A model generated the notes under the pieces. It made no database searches, was not told the DNA's origin, and was given only the letters and a program-made list of their open reading frames with translations. This document shows positions 19,441 through 27,484 of a DNA stretch of 64,000 nt, in pieces; position 1 is the first letter of the stretch; the number at the start of each line of letters is the position of its first letter. The position numbers and the translations under genes are program-made. The DNA comes from Polymorphobacter megasporae (GTDB taxonomy: Bacteria > Pseudomonadota > Alphaproteobacteria > Sphingomonadales > Sphingomonadaceae): positions 310,001 through 374,000 of the forward strand of contig NZ_CP081849.1 in the NCBI RefSeq assembly GCF_018982885.2, written 5' to 3'.

Positions 19441-21090
19441 ATGTCTGACATAAGTCCCCTAGCTGGCAAGCCTGCCCCGCGAACGTTGCTCGTCAACGTG
19501 CCTCGGCTGATGACCGCCTATTTCACGTTGGTACCCGACCCGGCGATCGCCGCCCAGCGGGTGTCGTTCGGGACGTCGGGGCATCGCGGTTCAGCGTTCG
19601 CGACCGCCTTCAACGAAGCCCATGTCCTCGCGATAACCCAGGCGATCTGCACATGGCGTCGACAGGCCAGCACCGATGGTCCGCTGTTCCTTGGCATGGA
19701 CACCCATGCACTATCGGAAGCCGCCTTCGCCAGCGCGATCGAGGTGCTGGCCGCCAATGGCGTCGAAACGATGATCGACGATGCCCACGGCTATACACCG
19801 ACGCCGGTAATCTCCCACGCCATCTTGGGGCATAACAAGAGCCGGACAACGGGCCTGGCCGACGGCATCGTCATTAGCCCGTCGCACAACCCACCAGACG
19901 AAGGCGGCTTCAAATATAATCCGGCGAATGGCGGCCCTGCCGACACGGGCATCACAGGCTGGATCGAGACAACGGCGAATCGCTTGCTCGGCGATGGATT
20001 GAAGGATGTCCGCCGGATGCCCTACGCTCGGGCCCGCAAGGCCGCGTGCATCCATGACCACGATTATGTCACGCCCTATGTCGCGAGCCTTGGTGACGTC
20101 GTCGATATGGCCGCGATCGCTGCAGCTGGCGTGCGCATCGGCATCGATCCGCTGGGTGGTGCCGCGGTCCGTTACTGGCAGCCGATAATCGAGCGCTACA
20201 AGCTCGCGGCGACGGTCGTGAACGAAATCGTAGATCCGACATTTGCGTTCATGACGGTCGACCACGACGGCAAGATCCGGATGGATTGCTCATCGCCGTC
20301 AGCGATGACGAAGCTGGTGGCGCTCCGCGGCCAGTATGACATCGCCTTCGCCAACGACACAGATGCCGACCGGCACGGCATCGTCTGCCCGTCCGAAGGA
20401 CTGATGAAGCCCAACGACTTCCTTGTCGCCGCGATCGACTATTTGTGCCGCAACCGCCCGGCGTGGACCGGCGGCGGCGCGATCGGCAAGACCGCGGTGT
20501 CGAGCGCGATGATCGACCGTATAACGACGAAGCTCGGACGCAAGCTGTATGAGGTTCCTGTTGGGTTCAAATGGTTCAGTGCCGGACTGATCGACGGCTC
20601 GCTGGTGTTTGGCGGCGAAGAGAGTGCCGGCGCCTCGTTCCTTCGGCGCGACGGTACTGTATGGACCACCGACAAAGACGGACTGATCATGGGCTTGCTG
20701 GCGGCCGAAATAACCGCACGGACAGGTATGGACCCTGGCAAGTACCACGCCAAGGCGACGAGCGACCTCGGCACGTCGCACTATTCGCGAACCGACGCAC
20801 CGGCATCACCGGAGCAGCGCGACAGGCTGGCGAAGTTCAAGCCGGCGGAGGTTAAGGCCACTTCGCTCGGCGGCGAGCCGGTGTTGACCAAGCTCGACCA
20901 TGCCCCGGGAAACGGCGAAGCCATCGGCGGGATTAAGGTGACGGCACGCGACGGCTGGTTCGCCGCCCGCCCGTCGGGAACAGAGGATGTCTACAAGATT
21001 TACGCAGAGAGCTTTCGCGACGAAGCTCATCTTAAGCTGATCAAGGACGAAGCCCATACCTTGATCGATCACCTGTTCGGGCGGGTATAG
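19441..21090 (+). CDS. pgm: Phosphoglucomutase (alpha-D-glucose phosphate-specific)
   Basis: Interconverts glucose-1-P and glucose-6-P. At 549 residues it matches the E. coli Pgm class. Visible motifs are VSFGTSGHRGSAFATAFNEAHVLAI, LFLGMDTHALSEAA, the phosphoserine loop GIVISPSHNPPDEGGFKYNPANGG, the metal-binding FANDTDADRHGIV, FGGEESAGASFLRRDG, and the C-terminal phosphate-binding FAARPSGTEDVYKIY. It starts 9 nt after the giant glucan synthase-like gene, so the two are cotranscribed. The pairing suggests conversion between glucan-derived or UDP-glucose-bound glucose-1-P and the glucose-6-P pool. Confidence 0.96.
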   Translation: MSDISPLAGKPAPRTLLVNVPRLMTAYFTLVPDPAIAAQRVSFGTSGHRGSAFATAFNEAHVLAITQAICTWRRQASTDGPLFLGMDTHALSEAAFASAIEVLAANGVETMIDDAHGYTPTPVISHAILGHNKSRTTGLADGIVISPSHNPPDEGGFKYNPANGGPADTGITGWIETTANRLLGDGLKDVRRMPYARARKAACIHDHDYVTPYVASLGDVVDMAAIAAAGVRIGIDPLGGAAVRYWQPIIERYKLAATVVNEIVDPTFAFMTVDHDGKIRMDCSSPSAMTKLVALRGQYDIAFANDTDADRHGIVCPSEGLMKPNDFLVAAIDYLCRNRPAWTGGGAIGKTAVSSAMIDRITTKLGRKLYEVPVGFKWFSAGLIDGSLVFGGEESAGASFLRRDGTVWTTDKDGLIMGLLAAEITARTGMDPGKYHAKATSDLGTSHYSRTDAPASPEQRDRLAKFKPAEVKATSLGGEPVLTKLDHAPGNGEAIGGIKVTARDGWFAARPSGTEDVYKIYAESFRDEAHLKLIKDEAHTLIDHLFGRV

Positions 21091-21163
21091 TGTAGTTCGC
21101 GTCGTCCGTAGCCGCACGCGCGAGGACAGCCGTCTGATCAGCAAAGAACGACCGTGCTCGGTC

Positions 21164-21183
21164 TAGGTGATTTCCGAACCTGT
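21164..21183 (+). promoter_or_regulatory. FixJ-like motif site 4, upstream of the small ORF and tpiA
   Basis: TAGGTGATTTCCGAACCTGT. The dyad AGGT-N9-ACCT is clear in this copy. The motif ends 75 nt before the ATG of the 51-residue ORF. No convincing -10 hexamer was identified by eye. Confidence 0.72.
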
Positions 21184-21258
21184 CGCGGGCCGTGCTCCTG
21201 GCTCAGACAGGATATGCGCAAAGACCTGCCCGCGCGGACTTGCTGCAAGGAACCTACC

Positions 21259-21414
21259 ATGACTGAGTCAACTAATTTGGAGCGTAACGGCACCGCGAAC
21301 GAGGCGCCGGTTAGTGCCGAGGAAGACGGGCAATCGCGCGTCCGAAAGACGTTGCGGCTCTCTCCCACATATGAGCGCCCAACCCAAGGACGCGCGCCCC
21401 TGTTTCGTCGATAA
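21259..21414 (+). CDS. Small hypothetical protein (51 aa) before tpiA
   Basis: A 51-residue, polar, Arg- and Glu-rich ORF beginning MTESTNLERNGTANEAP and ending RGAPLFRR-like (GRAPLFRR). ATG 21259 has AAGGA about 7 nt upstream, and the gene ends 6 nt before the tpiA start, which supports translation. It lies behind motif site 4. No domain, membrane segment or signal peptide is apparent and I do not recognise the family. It could be a real small protein or only a leader for tpiA translation. Confidence 0.5.
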   Translation: MTESTNLERNGTANEAPVSAEEDGQSRVRKTLRLSPTYERPTQGRAPLFRR

Positions 21415-21420
21415 CGGAAC

Positions 21421-22269
21421 ATGGTCATGGTCCTCGGATCGGACCCCCAGCACGTAGCGAATCGGGCTACGGATCCTGTAAGACGATCGTCCGCTACCGG
21501 CGGGACGCGGCCGCTAATCGCCGGCAACTGGAAAATGCACGGCCTAGCGGCGCAGCTCGACCAGATCGCGACGATCGCCGCATCGGTTCACGCAACACCG
21601 CACGCAGCCGACGTCGTGATCTGCGTTCCGTCGACGCTCCTTTCGCGAGCGGTGGACATCGCCGCGGACCGGATTGCGCTCGGCGGCGAGGATTGTCACG
21701 CTGAAGTCTGCGGTCCGTTCACCGGCGATATAAGCGCTCGAATGCTCTCCGACGCCGGGGCTACGGCGGTGATCGTCGGCCACTCGGAGCGCCGCAACCA
21801 CCATCATGAGACAGACGCGATGGTTGCCGCGAAGGCAGCGGCGGCTTGGGCGGCAGGACTGTCGACCATTGTTTGCATCGGCGAGTCTGAGATTCAGCGG
21901 CGTAAAGGCGACGCGTTTACCGTGTGCGCCGATCAGATAAGTGGGAGCCTGCCCCGTGACGTGGCGCGCTCCGGATCGGTCGCGATTGCGTACGAACCGC
22001 TGTGGGCGATCGGCAGCGGCAACATGCCAAGTGCCAGTCAGATTACGGAAATGCACCAGCACCTTCGATCTTGCCTTATGAAGCTCGCCGGCCCTTCCGG
22101 AGCGGGCATCCGCATCCTTTATGGCGGGTCTGTCACCGGAGATAATGCGAGGGAAATCCTTGGGCTGGCCAACGTCAACGGCGTGCTAATTGGCGGAGCC
22201 AGTTTGCTTGCAGCCGACTTCGATGCTGTGTTGCAGTGCGTGCCCGACCTGCAGGCCGCATCTAAATAG
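21421..22269 (+). CDS. tpiA: Triosephosphate isomerase
   Basis: Interconverts dihydroxyacetone-P and glyceraldehyde-3-P. Catalytic residues are visible in IAGNWKMHG (Lys), VIVGHSERRNHH (His) and VAIAYEPLWAIGSG (Glu); the phosphate loop is RILYGGSVTGDNAREI and VLIGGASLLAADF. At 282 residues it is longer than the usual ~250 because about 30 residues precede RPLIAGNWKMHG; either a later start or a real extension is possible, and the ORF begins with tandem Met codons (MVMV). It is probably a second isozyme beside a housekeeping copy elsewhere. Confidence 0.93.
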   Translation: MVMVLGSDPQHVANRATDPVRRSSATGGTRPLIAGNWKMHGLAAQLDQIATIAASVHATPHAADVVICVPSTLLSRAVDIAADRIALGGEDCHAEVCGPFTGDISARMLSDAGATAVIVGHSERRNHHHETDAMVAAKAAAAWAAGLSTIVCIGESEIQRRKGDAFTVCADQISGSLPRDVARSGSVAIAYEPLWAIGSGNMPSASQITEMHQHLRSCLMKLAGPSGAGIRILYGGSVTGDNAREILGLANVNGVLIGGASLLAADFDAVLQCVPDLQAASK

Positions 22270-22288
22270 CGCAAAGGATCGTCGCTAA

Positions 22289-22552
22289 GAAGCGAGGTGC
22301 AATCGCAATTGGTCAGCTGGAATAATTGACCTGCGCGGGGCTGCGCAAGGCAGCGACGCAGCGGTCGCGGCGCACATTGCGCCGGTCGTCTTGCAGCCGG
22401 AACCGGTGACACTGTGCCTGCCAGGAGAAGTGACGCCGCGGCCGATATTCGCAACGTTGGCGGCCAGGCTGCTAACGTTGAATAAGACGACGATCGACCC
22501 AGGCGACGACCGTGAGACGACACACAATTACCCTGCGAGCAACATCGGATAG
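22289..22552 (+). pseudogene. pgl: 6-phosphogluconolactonase remnant (N-terminal part)
   Basis: Between tpiA and the sensor kinase, the frame ending at TAG 22550 contains LPGEVTPRPIFATLAAR followed by TIDPGDDRETTHNYPASNIG. This matches, in order, the N-terminal half of 6-phosphogluconolactonase (PGG.TPrPIFe.LA...W..vtiip.DDR.vp..dp.SN). The GGKT/GGST loop is degraded to GEVT, the DERWVP segment is altered, there is no clear start codon and the frame stops after the SN motif, so the C-terminal half is missing. Its position in a block with zwf and gnd supports the identification. Confidence 0.65.
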
Positions 22553-22696
22553 TTGTGTGGGCGTTTGGCGCGAAAGGGGCCACGATCGAGGCGGAGTTTA
22601 TCACGCTGATTTTACGTCGAGAAGGAAGGTAAAGACACGCTTGGAGACACGCGCTGTCTAGAATAGACGGAATAACTTGCCATTCGAGCGCCGCGC

Positions 22697-23767
22697 TCAG
22701 ATGGCATGCTCAACCTGTAAACGAACTGAACCGTCCACTGCTCTCAGCATAGATCGTTTCACCGTAACCCGCGTGCCTGGACCCGTCGCGACAACATGAA
22801 TCGTCGCATCCAGTTGTTTTGCGAGCGCATTTACGATTGCGGTGCCTAGGCCAGCCTTGGCGTCGTCAATGTTAGGGGATATGCCGACACCGTCGTCGGC
22901 GACGCTTAGCTGCCAACCTGTTCTTGTGGCATTGTAGCTGACATTGATTCTACCATGCCGGTGTTCGGGAAAGGCGTGTTTTAACGCGTTGATCACCAGC
23001 TCCGTGACGATAAGTCCGATGCTGACCGATGTATCGGGCGCGACGCTGCTGCCGTCGGCATCAACGGCGATAGCTAACTGATTGTGATCGGCAATCATCG
23101 AAGCTCCGATGCTGCGGCAAAGCTGATCAAGGTAAGTCTTAATAGCCACATCTGTCAGATTCGTAACAGCCAAGTGCCGCTGAAGCTCGGCAATCGACAT
23201 CACTCGACTATGCGCGTTGGTGAGGTGATCGCGGAGCTCTTCAGATTGCGTCTTGCGCGCGCTTTGCATCAAGACGCTGGCGATGATCTGCAGGCTGTTG
23301 GCTACGCGATGCTGCAGTTCCTGCAACATGAGGGATTTATCACGGACCAGATCATCGCGCAGCCTATCATTGGCCCGCGCCTCGGTCACATCCGTTATGG
23401 AAACGAGCAAACGGACGGCCATTCGGTCGTCGTAATCGACACGATGAGCGCTGAGGCACAACCGGCGAGCACCGCGTTCCCTCAAGTTCAGGTCTAGTTC
23501 GTAGTCTTCGACCCTTGCGCCGCCCGAAGCCACCGCCGTCAGCAATGACCGTAGCCGTGGTGAGTCCCACTCCCCTCTTCCAAGCGAGAATATCGCTCGA
23601 CCACCAACCTGGGCCGGATCGACGTTAAAGTCACGGCAGAATGCATTGCTTGCGGCAACAACGTCGAGATCGCCGTCGATTAGGAGTAACGGCATCGTGG
23701 CAGATGTCACCATAGCCACGGCGAGGGGAAGTCCGTCCGAGACTGAGGGCGGCACCGGAAAATTCAT
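22697..23767 (-). CDS. PAS-domain sensor histidine kinase, HisKA_2 family
   Basis: A 356-residue soluble kinase. Residues ~15-130 form a PAS-like domain (MPLLLIDGDLDVVAASNAFCRDFNV ... LLVSITDVTEARAN). Around residue 150, LMLQELQHRVANSLQIIASVL is the HisKA_2 phospho-acceptor helix with HRVxNSLQ. The ATPase shows VTELVINALKHAFPEHRHGRI (N box), VADDGVGISP and GLGTAIVNALAKQLDA (G box). No membrane segment. The type is common in alphaproteobacteria in stress and light signalling. No response regulator is adjacent, and no copy of the window motif precedes it, so its partner is unknown. Confidence 0.9.
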   Translation of the reverse strand: MNFPVPPSVSDGLPLAVAMVTSATMPLLLIDGDLDVVAASNAFCRDFNVDPAQVGGRAIFSLGRGEWDSPRLRSLLTAVASGGARVEDYELDLNLRERGARRLCLSAHRVDYDDRMAVRLLVSITDVTEARANDRLRDDLVRDKSLMLQELQHRVANSLQIIASVLMQSARKTQSEELRDHLTNAHSRVMSIAELQRHLAVTNLTDVAIKTYLDQLCRSIGASMIADHNQLAIAVDADGSSVAPDTSVSIGLIVTELVINALKHAFPEHRHGRINVSYNATRTGWQLSVADDGVGISPNIDDAKAGLGTAIVNALAKQLDATIHVVATGPGTRVTVKRSMLRAVDGSVRLQVEHAI

Positions 23768-23888
23768 GGAATGGCACTTTCAGTGGACCGGTGCTCGCAA
23801 GTCGTTAGCAGCTCTCGATTTCACGTAAGATTACAGCATTGGAATGAAATCGCGGCATTAATGTCCACCCCGCGCTTAGATGAAACAT

Positions 23889-24215
23889 CTAAAGGCGGCG
23901 ATTCACCGAAGCCTCTAATTTTTTCCACGACGCATCAAGCTTTGCCCAGAACGAGGCTTGAGGAGCCGCCGAACACTGTTCCACTATGATCGGAACGACG
24001 CGGTCAACAGAAGTGACGTCAATGATCGCATCTTGAGGACGCCCCTTATGCTTCGCGCCTTCGGCCCAATAGACGACCTTCGGCCGCTGCACTTCCGTCA
24101 GGGACATGAAGTCACTGCACCTCATATCGCCGCGCAAAGGCGCGGCGGTCACCTGGGATGCAACGCCACCAATCGCGATCAAACAGCCGACCATCGCGGA
24201 TCCTAAAACCTTCAT
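23889..24215 (-). CDS. HdeA/HdeB-like periplasmic protein
   Basis: A 108-residue exported protein: Lys at position 2, a hydrophobic stretch (GSAMVGCLIAIGGVASQ) and an Ala-rich cleavage region. The mature part has MRCSDFMSLTEVQRPKVVYWAEG, then VDRVVPIIVEQC, the two-cysteine pattern of HdeA-like acid-stress chaperones. ATG 24215 is preferred because AGGAG lies 10 nt upstream; the ORF can extend to a GTG at 24224. The gene stands alone, and no copy of the window motif was found upstream. Confidence 0.72.
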   Translation of the reverse strand: MKVLGSAMVGCLIAIGGVASQVTAAPLRGDMRCSDFMSLTEVQRPKVVYWAEGAKHKGRPQDAIIDVTSVDRVVPIIVEQCSAAPQASFWAKLDASWKKLEASVNRRL

Positions 24216-24368
24216 CGCCGACACACTCCTAAATCATTGTTTGTCATGGATAAGTCGCGCTAAATGATTTGCGATGAGAGCCGCTAAGGTTATCAGGCCA
24301 AGGCCATTTGCACGATGAAACATCGCTCGTCAGATAATTCTCAGGTCCGTCGGACGGCGTCCGCAATG

Positions 24369-24707
24369 TTAATTGCTGACGATCAGTGTCGGAATTTCAA
24401 ACGGGAAAGTTCTGATGCTTCCGTCCTTGCCTTCGACCGTGGCAACGCCAATTTCAAAATCCACGGCGACAACGCGCTTGGCAGCAAATTGTTTGGAGAT
24501 GTTGTTCAGAAGCATGGTTTCGACGATACCACGCACTGTCTGCTTTCCCTTCAAACGAGCCTCGACCTGACTTCGTACCGTCGGCGACAGCTGCGCCAAT
24601 TCTGCGCGCTGAAATGGTGTCGGCATTTCAGCGAAGGCCGTATCGGCCATGAGGAACGTTGTCGCGAGTGCGGCGCCAGCGATGACGCGTCCGGTAATAT
24701 GTCGCAT
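24369..24707 (-). CDS. Small exported protein of unknown function
   Basis: A 112-residue protein with an N-terminal signal peptide (GRVIAGAALATTFLMADTAFA with an AxA cleavage site). The mature part is helical and polar, with SPTVRSQVEARLKGKQTVRGIVETMLLNNISKQFAAKRVVAVDFE and a C-terminal strand-like tail ending TLIVSN. No family recognised. A good copy of the window motif lies 98 nt upstream on the same strand, so it is probably a member of the same regulon. Confidence 0.65.
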   Translation of the reverse strand: MRHITGRVIAGAALATTFLMADTAFAEMPTPFQRAELAQLSPTVRSQVEARLKGKQTVRGIVETMLLNNISKQFAAKRVVAVDFEIGVATVEGKDGSIRTFPFEIPTLIVSN

Positions 24708-24805
24708 TTTTCAGCATCCTCGATAGACGACAAGTCTTCTACCGGTCCCGAGTGCGGGTCCGGCTTAGCGTTGGAAACCGTCTTACTAAGGCTTGGGTTA
24801 ATATT

Positions 24806-24825
24806 GGAGGCTCGGAAAATACCTA
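24806..24825 (-). promoter_or_regulatory. FixJ-like motif, reverse strand, upstream of the 112-aa exported protein
   Basis: Read on the minus strand: TAGGTATTTTCCGAGCCTCC. It lies 98 nt before the ATG at 24707 and points towards it. A second, weaker copy on the plus strand (24912) lies about 90 bp away, facing the other direction. Confidence 0.68.
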
Positions 24826-24911
24826 CGGTCTTCGGCGCTGACCCTTCGAAGATCATACCATTATCGCGCTGTAATTCCCAGGAGCAGCTAATCAAAGTCG
24901 ATATGCCAATG

Positions 24912-24931
24912 TGAGCATTTTCCGAACCTGC
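24912..24931 (+). promoter_or_regulatory. Degenerate FixJ-like motif facing the efflux pseudogene
   Basis: TGAGCATTTTCCGAACCTGC: the right half TTTCCGAACCTGC is intact but the left GGTA is lost. It faces an outer-membrane efflux pseudogene that starts within 75 bp. It may be a decayed site of a former regulon member. Confidence 0.4.
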
Positions 24932-25002
24932 AAGGCTTTCCGCAAACGGCCAAAACTGCACGACTTCGAATGCGTGTGTTCAGCTTCTCCGTGGCGCCGC
25001 GG

Positions 25003-25333
25003 GCTTGGCTCCCGATCATCGGAGGGGCCAATCGAGCCAATCTCGCTATGCGAAGGCCAAGCGCGATTATCATGCCGCAACGTATCACTACACCGTCCAG
25101 ACGGCATTCCGCGAGGTTGTCGACGGGTTGGCCCGGCGCGGACCGATCGTCGCCAGCGCGCAGCGCAGGCTCCGCTGATTAAATCATCGGCGACCAGCTA
25201 CAACTTGCCGACGCCCAGTACCGCGTCGGTAGCGACGCTTTCTTCAAGCCCTGATCTCGCAGTCCAGGCTCTATCCGGCGCGCCAATCACAAGTGTCAAC
25301 CATCCTCGCGGATCTTGATAGCCGTATTCACTC
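25003..25333 (+). pseudogene. Outer-membrane efflux protein (OprM/NodT-type) remnant
   Basis: Pieces in three frames line up with the C-terminal region of RND-type outer-membrane factors. First comes LPIIGGANRANLA (normally LPIF..GRNRANL), then, after a frameshift near 25045, AKRDYHAATYHYTVQTAFREVVDGLARRGPI (family core IQTAFREVADALA). A TGA follows at 25176-25178. Then, in another frame, FFKALISQSRLYPARQSQVSTILADLDSRI (normally LDAQR.LY.AQQ.LV). No 5' two-thirds of the gene is present. This is a truncated, multiply frameshifted pseudogene. Confidence 0.7.
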
Positions 25334-25478
25334 TACGATTGTATCGGATTGTATGATCCTATTTGAACCAATATTAAGGGCCATTGAAGTGTTCTCAAAC
25401 GACCAGCATGAAAAGGGCTGCACGTCGCGACCGGCGGGAAAACAGCTGCAGACGCTCGAAATCACGTTAGGACAGGGA

Positions 25479-25862
25479 TCAGTTGTAATTTTCTGCGATC
25501 TTGGCGACTCGAGTCGAGAAGGATTTCAGGGCATCTTGCTTTCCGGTTTCGTCGAGCGTCCGATCCGTTTTGATTTTTGGGCAGAAGCCGGTGATCAGAT
25601 AGTTGACTATTTCGCTCGTAGCCGCTTTCGGATGGCGTGCCTTGATCGTAGCGACTGCCGTCGAGATATCGTTTTCGCTACCCGCACCGAGCCGTTCACC
25701 GGCGATCGCAATTTGCTTCGGCGATTCACCTAACGTGCTGCCGGCGTTACGACCTTCGGGCAGCGGACATTGCAATTTGGTTTGTGGATGAGAGCAGCTG
25801 GTAACGAGTCCGATTAGACATAGCTGGAAGAGATAGGGAGCCACCAAGCGTTTCACGATCAT
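25479..25862 (-). CDS. Putative lipoprotein of unknown function
   Basis: A 127-residue protein with a lipoprotein signal: basic start (MIVKRLVAP), hydrophobic core (YLFQLCLIGLV) and lipobox VTSC. The mature part has two further Cys (KLQCPLPEGRNAG and GFCPKIK) and a helical C terminus. ATG 25862 has AAAGG directly before it, and a GTG at 25856 has better spacing to the same sequence, so the exact start is unsure; the longer frame to 25913 would bury the signal. No family recognised. Confidence 0.6.
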   Translation of the reverse strand: MIVKRLVAPYLFQLCLIGLVTSCSHPQTKLQCPLPEGRNAGSTLGESPKQIAIAGERLGAGSENDISTAVATIKARHPKAATSEIVNYLITGFCPKIKTDRTLDETGKQDALKSFSTRVAKIAENYN

Positions 25863-26006
25863 CCTTTCTAAAAGGCAGTTTCTGCTTCTCGTCTGCCCTG
25901 CGGGCTTCAACATCAGAAGCCAACGTCGGCCGTCAGCAGAGTAATGACGACTTTGTAAAAGCTCAGCCGGTTGTCAGCCGCAGTGCGGTTCCGAGGCCTG
26001 GCTGAC

Positions 26007-26855
26007 CTATCGACTTGCGATGGCGTGCGCAGATTGCGGGGTGGCAGGCGGAGCGACCGGTCTCGCGTCTCCATTCGCTTTGGCGGTCTTCGCGGCCTGC
26101 TCGCGCAGGTCGAGGAAAGGCTTGATGATGTCGATCGGCATCGGAAAGATGATCGTCGAGTTCTGCTCGGCGCCGATCTCGGTCAGCGTCTGCAAGTAGC
26201 GGAGCTGCATCGCGGCAGGAATACTCGAGAGAATCGTGGCAGCGTTGACCAGTGTCTGCGACGCTTGGAACTCGGCTTCGGCGTGGATGATCTTGGCGCG
26301 GCGGTCGCGTTCGGCCTCGGCCTGCTTGGCGATCGCGCGGACCATATTCTCGGTCAGCTCGACTGTCCTGATCTCGACGTTGCTGACCTTGATCCCCCAA
26401 GTCTCGGTCTGGGCGTCGAGGATGCTCTGCACGTCTGCGCTGAGCTTCTTGCGCTCGGAAAGCATCTCGTCGAGTTCATGTTGTCCGAGGACGGCACGAA
26501 GCGTCGTCTGGGCGAGCATATTGGTCGCCGGCAAGTAGCTTTGGACCTGGATTATGGCCTGTTCGGGGTCGACGACCTTAAAATACAGCACCGCGTCGAC
26601 CTTCATCGACACGTTGTCGCGCGAGATGACATCCTGAGTGGGGATTTCGATGACCTGAATTCGCAGGTCAACGCGCACCATTTCCTGGATGAACGGGATC
26701 AGCAAGACCACGCCCGGCCCTTTCACTGCTTGGAATTTGCCCAGCGTGAAGACAACCGCGCGCTCATACTGGCGCAAAATCTTGATCGTCGCAAACAGGC
26801 AGGCAACCGCGAAGACGACCAGCAACGAACCGAGGTAGAACGACATAGGAAACAT
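26007..26855 (-). CDS. Slipin (SPFH/band 7/stomatin family membrane protein)
   Basis: A 282-residue membrane scaffold protein. One N-terminal membrane segment (SFYLGSLLVVFAVACLFATIKI) is followed by the band 7 domain: QYERAVVFTLGKFQAVKGPGVVLLIPFIQEMVRVDLRIQV, VSMKVDAVLYFKVVDPEQAI, TTLRAVLGQHELDEMLSER and VSNVEIRTVELTENMVRAIAKQAEAERDRRAKIIHAEAE. The tail is Pro- and Ala-rich. No nfeD partner is adjacent. It follows the SHOCT-type gene on the same strand, and both lie behind a minus-strand motif copy at 27395. Slipins organise membrane microdomains; the target here is unknown. Confidence 0.92.
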   Translation of the reverse strand: MFPMSFYLGSLLVVFAVACLFATIKILRQYERAVVFTLGKFQAVKGPGVVLLIPFIQEMVRVDLRIQVIEIPTQDVISRDNVSMKVDAVLYFKVVDPEQAIIQVQSYLPATNMLAQTTLRAVLGQHELDEMLSERKKLSADVQSILDAQTETWGIKVSNVEIRTVELTENMVRAIAKQAEAERDRRAKIIHAEAEFQASQTLVNAATILSSIPAAMQLRYLQTLTEIGAEQNSTIIFPMPIDIIKPFLDLREQAAKTAKANGDARPVAPPATPQSAHAIASR

Positions 26856-26877
26856 CTGCCTATACCTTCAATATTCG

Positions 26878-26894
26878 CCCGAGAATTTCTCGGG
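26878..26894. other. Short perfect hairpin between the SHOCT-type and slipin genes
   Basis: CCCGAGAATTTCTCGGG is an inverted repeat with 7-bp arms and a 3-nt loop. It is not followed by a T-run on the minus strand, so it is more likely an RNA-processing or attenuating hairpin than a full terminator. Confidence 0.35.
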
Positions 26895-26980
26895 AGTGAA
26901 AGCCATTCCGTTTTTAATCGTCATCGGCTTCGACGCTAACCGGGCTCTCGCGATAGTTACGGGCCGCATCGCCTGCGTGA

Positions 26981-27217
26981 TCATTTTGCGAGTATATCCG
27001 CCTTCAACTGCACGAACTGCTCGCGGGTGATTTCACCCCGCGCATATCGCTCGTTGAGAATATCGAGCCCGCTATTGGTTATACCGGAATCGTATCTCCG
27101 ATGGGCGCGATAGGTGTAACCCCAGTTGCCAAGACCTGAAAAGAACAGGAAGATAAACCCAAACCACAGGATCCAACCCCAACCGAAGTACCAGTCGTTC
27201 CAGTAGGTGTGAGTCAT
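26981..27217 (-). CDS. Small membrane protein with SHOCT domain
   Basis: A 78-residue protein. The N-terminal half is aromatic and membrane-spanning (WGWILWFGFIFLFFSGLGNWGY). The C-terminal half is a SHOCT motif (SGLDILNERYARGEITREQFVQLKADILAK), a short domain common at the ends of small membrane proteins. ATG 27217 is chosen because GAGGA lies 9 nt upstream. First gene after motif copy 27395 and followed by slipin, so the two probably act together at the membrane. Confidence 0.8.
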   Translation of the reverse strand: MTHTYWNDWYFGWGWILWFGFIFLFFSGLGNWGYTYRAHRRYDSGITNSGLDILNERYARGEITREQFVQLKADILAK

Positions 27218-27394
27218 CTGCGGAGTCCTCAAATCAAGCAGCAGTTCACTAGGCCGGGCATCAGCGCGAACTCACCACCATGGGCCAAAGTACCCAGCTA
27301 CCGATTAGCGTTCGCAAGTCGGATTAATACCGACTTTCACGTCACAACCGCTGGATTAGCAACGCTGCCAATTTAGGCCCCATCGTGGGATGTG

Positions 27395-27414
27395 ATAGGT
27401 TCGGAAACTACTCA
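27395..27414 (-). promoter_or_regulatory. FixJ-like motif, reverse strand, upstream of the SHOCT-slipin genes
   Basis: On the minus strand: TGAGTAGTTTCCGAACCTAT. It ends 177 nt before the ATG at 27217. CTAAAT (plus coordinates 27371-27376) lies 31 nt after the first T of TTTCC and could be the -10. Confidence 0.72.
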
Positions 27415-27484
27415 GCTACCACATTAGGCGCGCAAATTTGCCGCTGTGTGCACGACCGTGATACCGTGCGTCGCTTGCGGTCGG

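Noticed and set aside
25971-26939. A 322-codon plus-strand frame opposite slipin
   Set aside because: The minus-strand band 7 domain is unmistakable; this frame is its antisense shadow with Arg/Leu/Asp bias.
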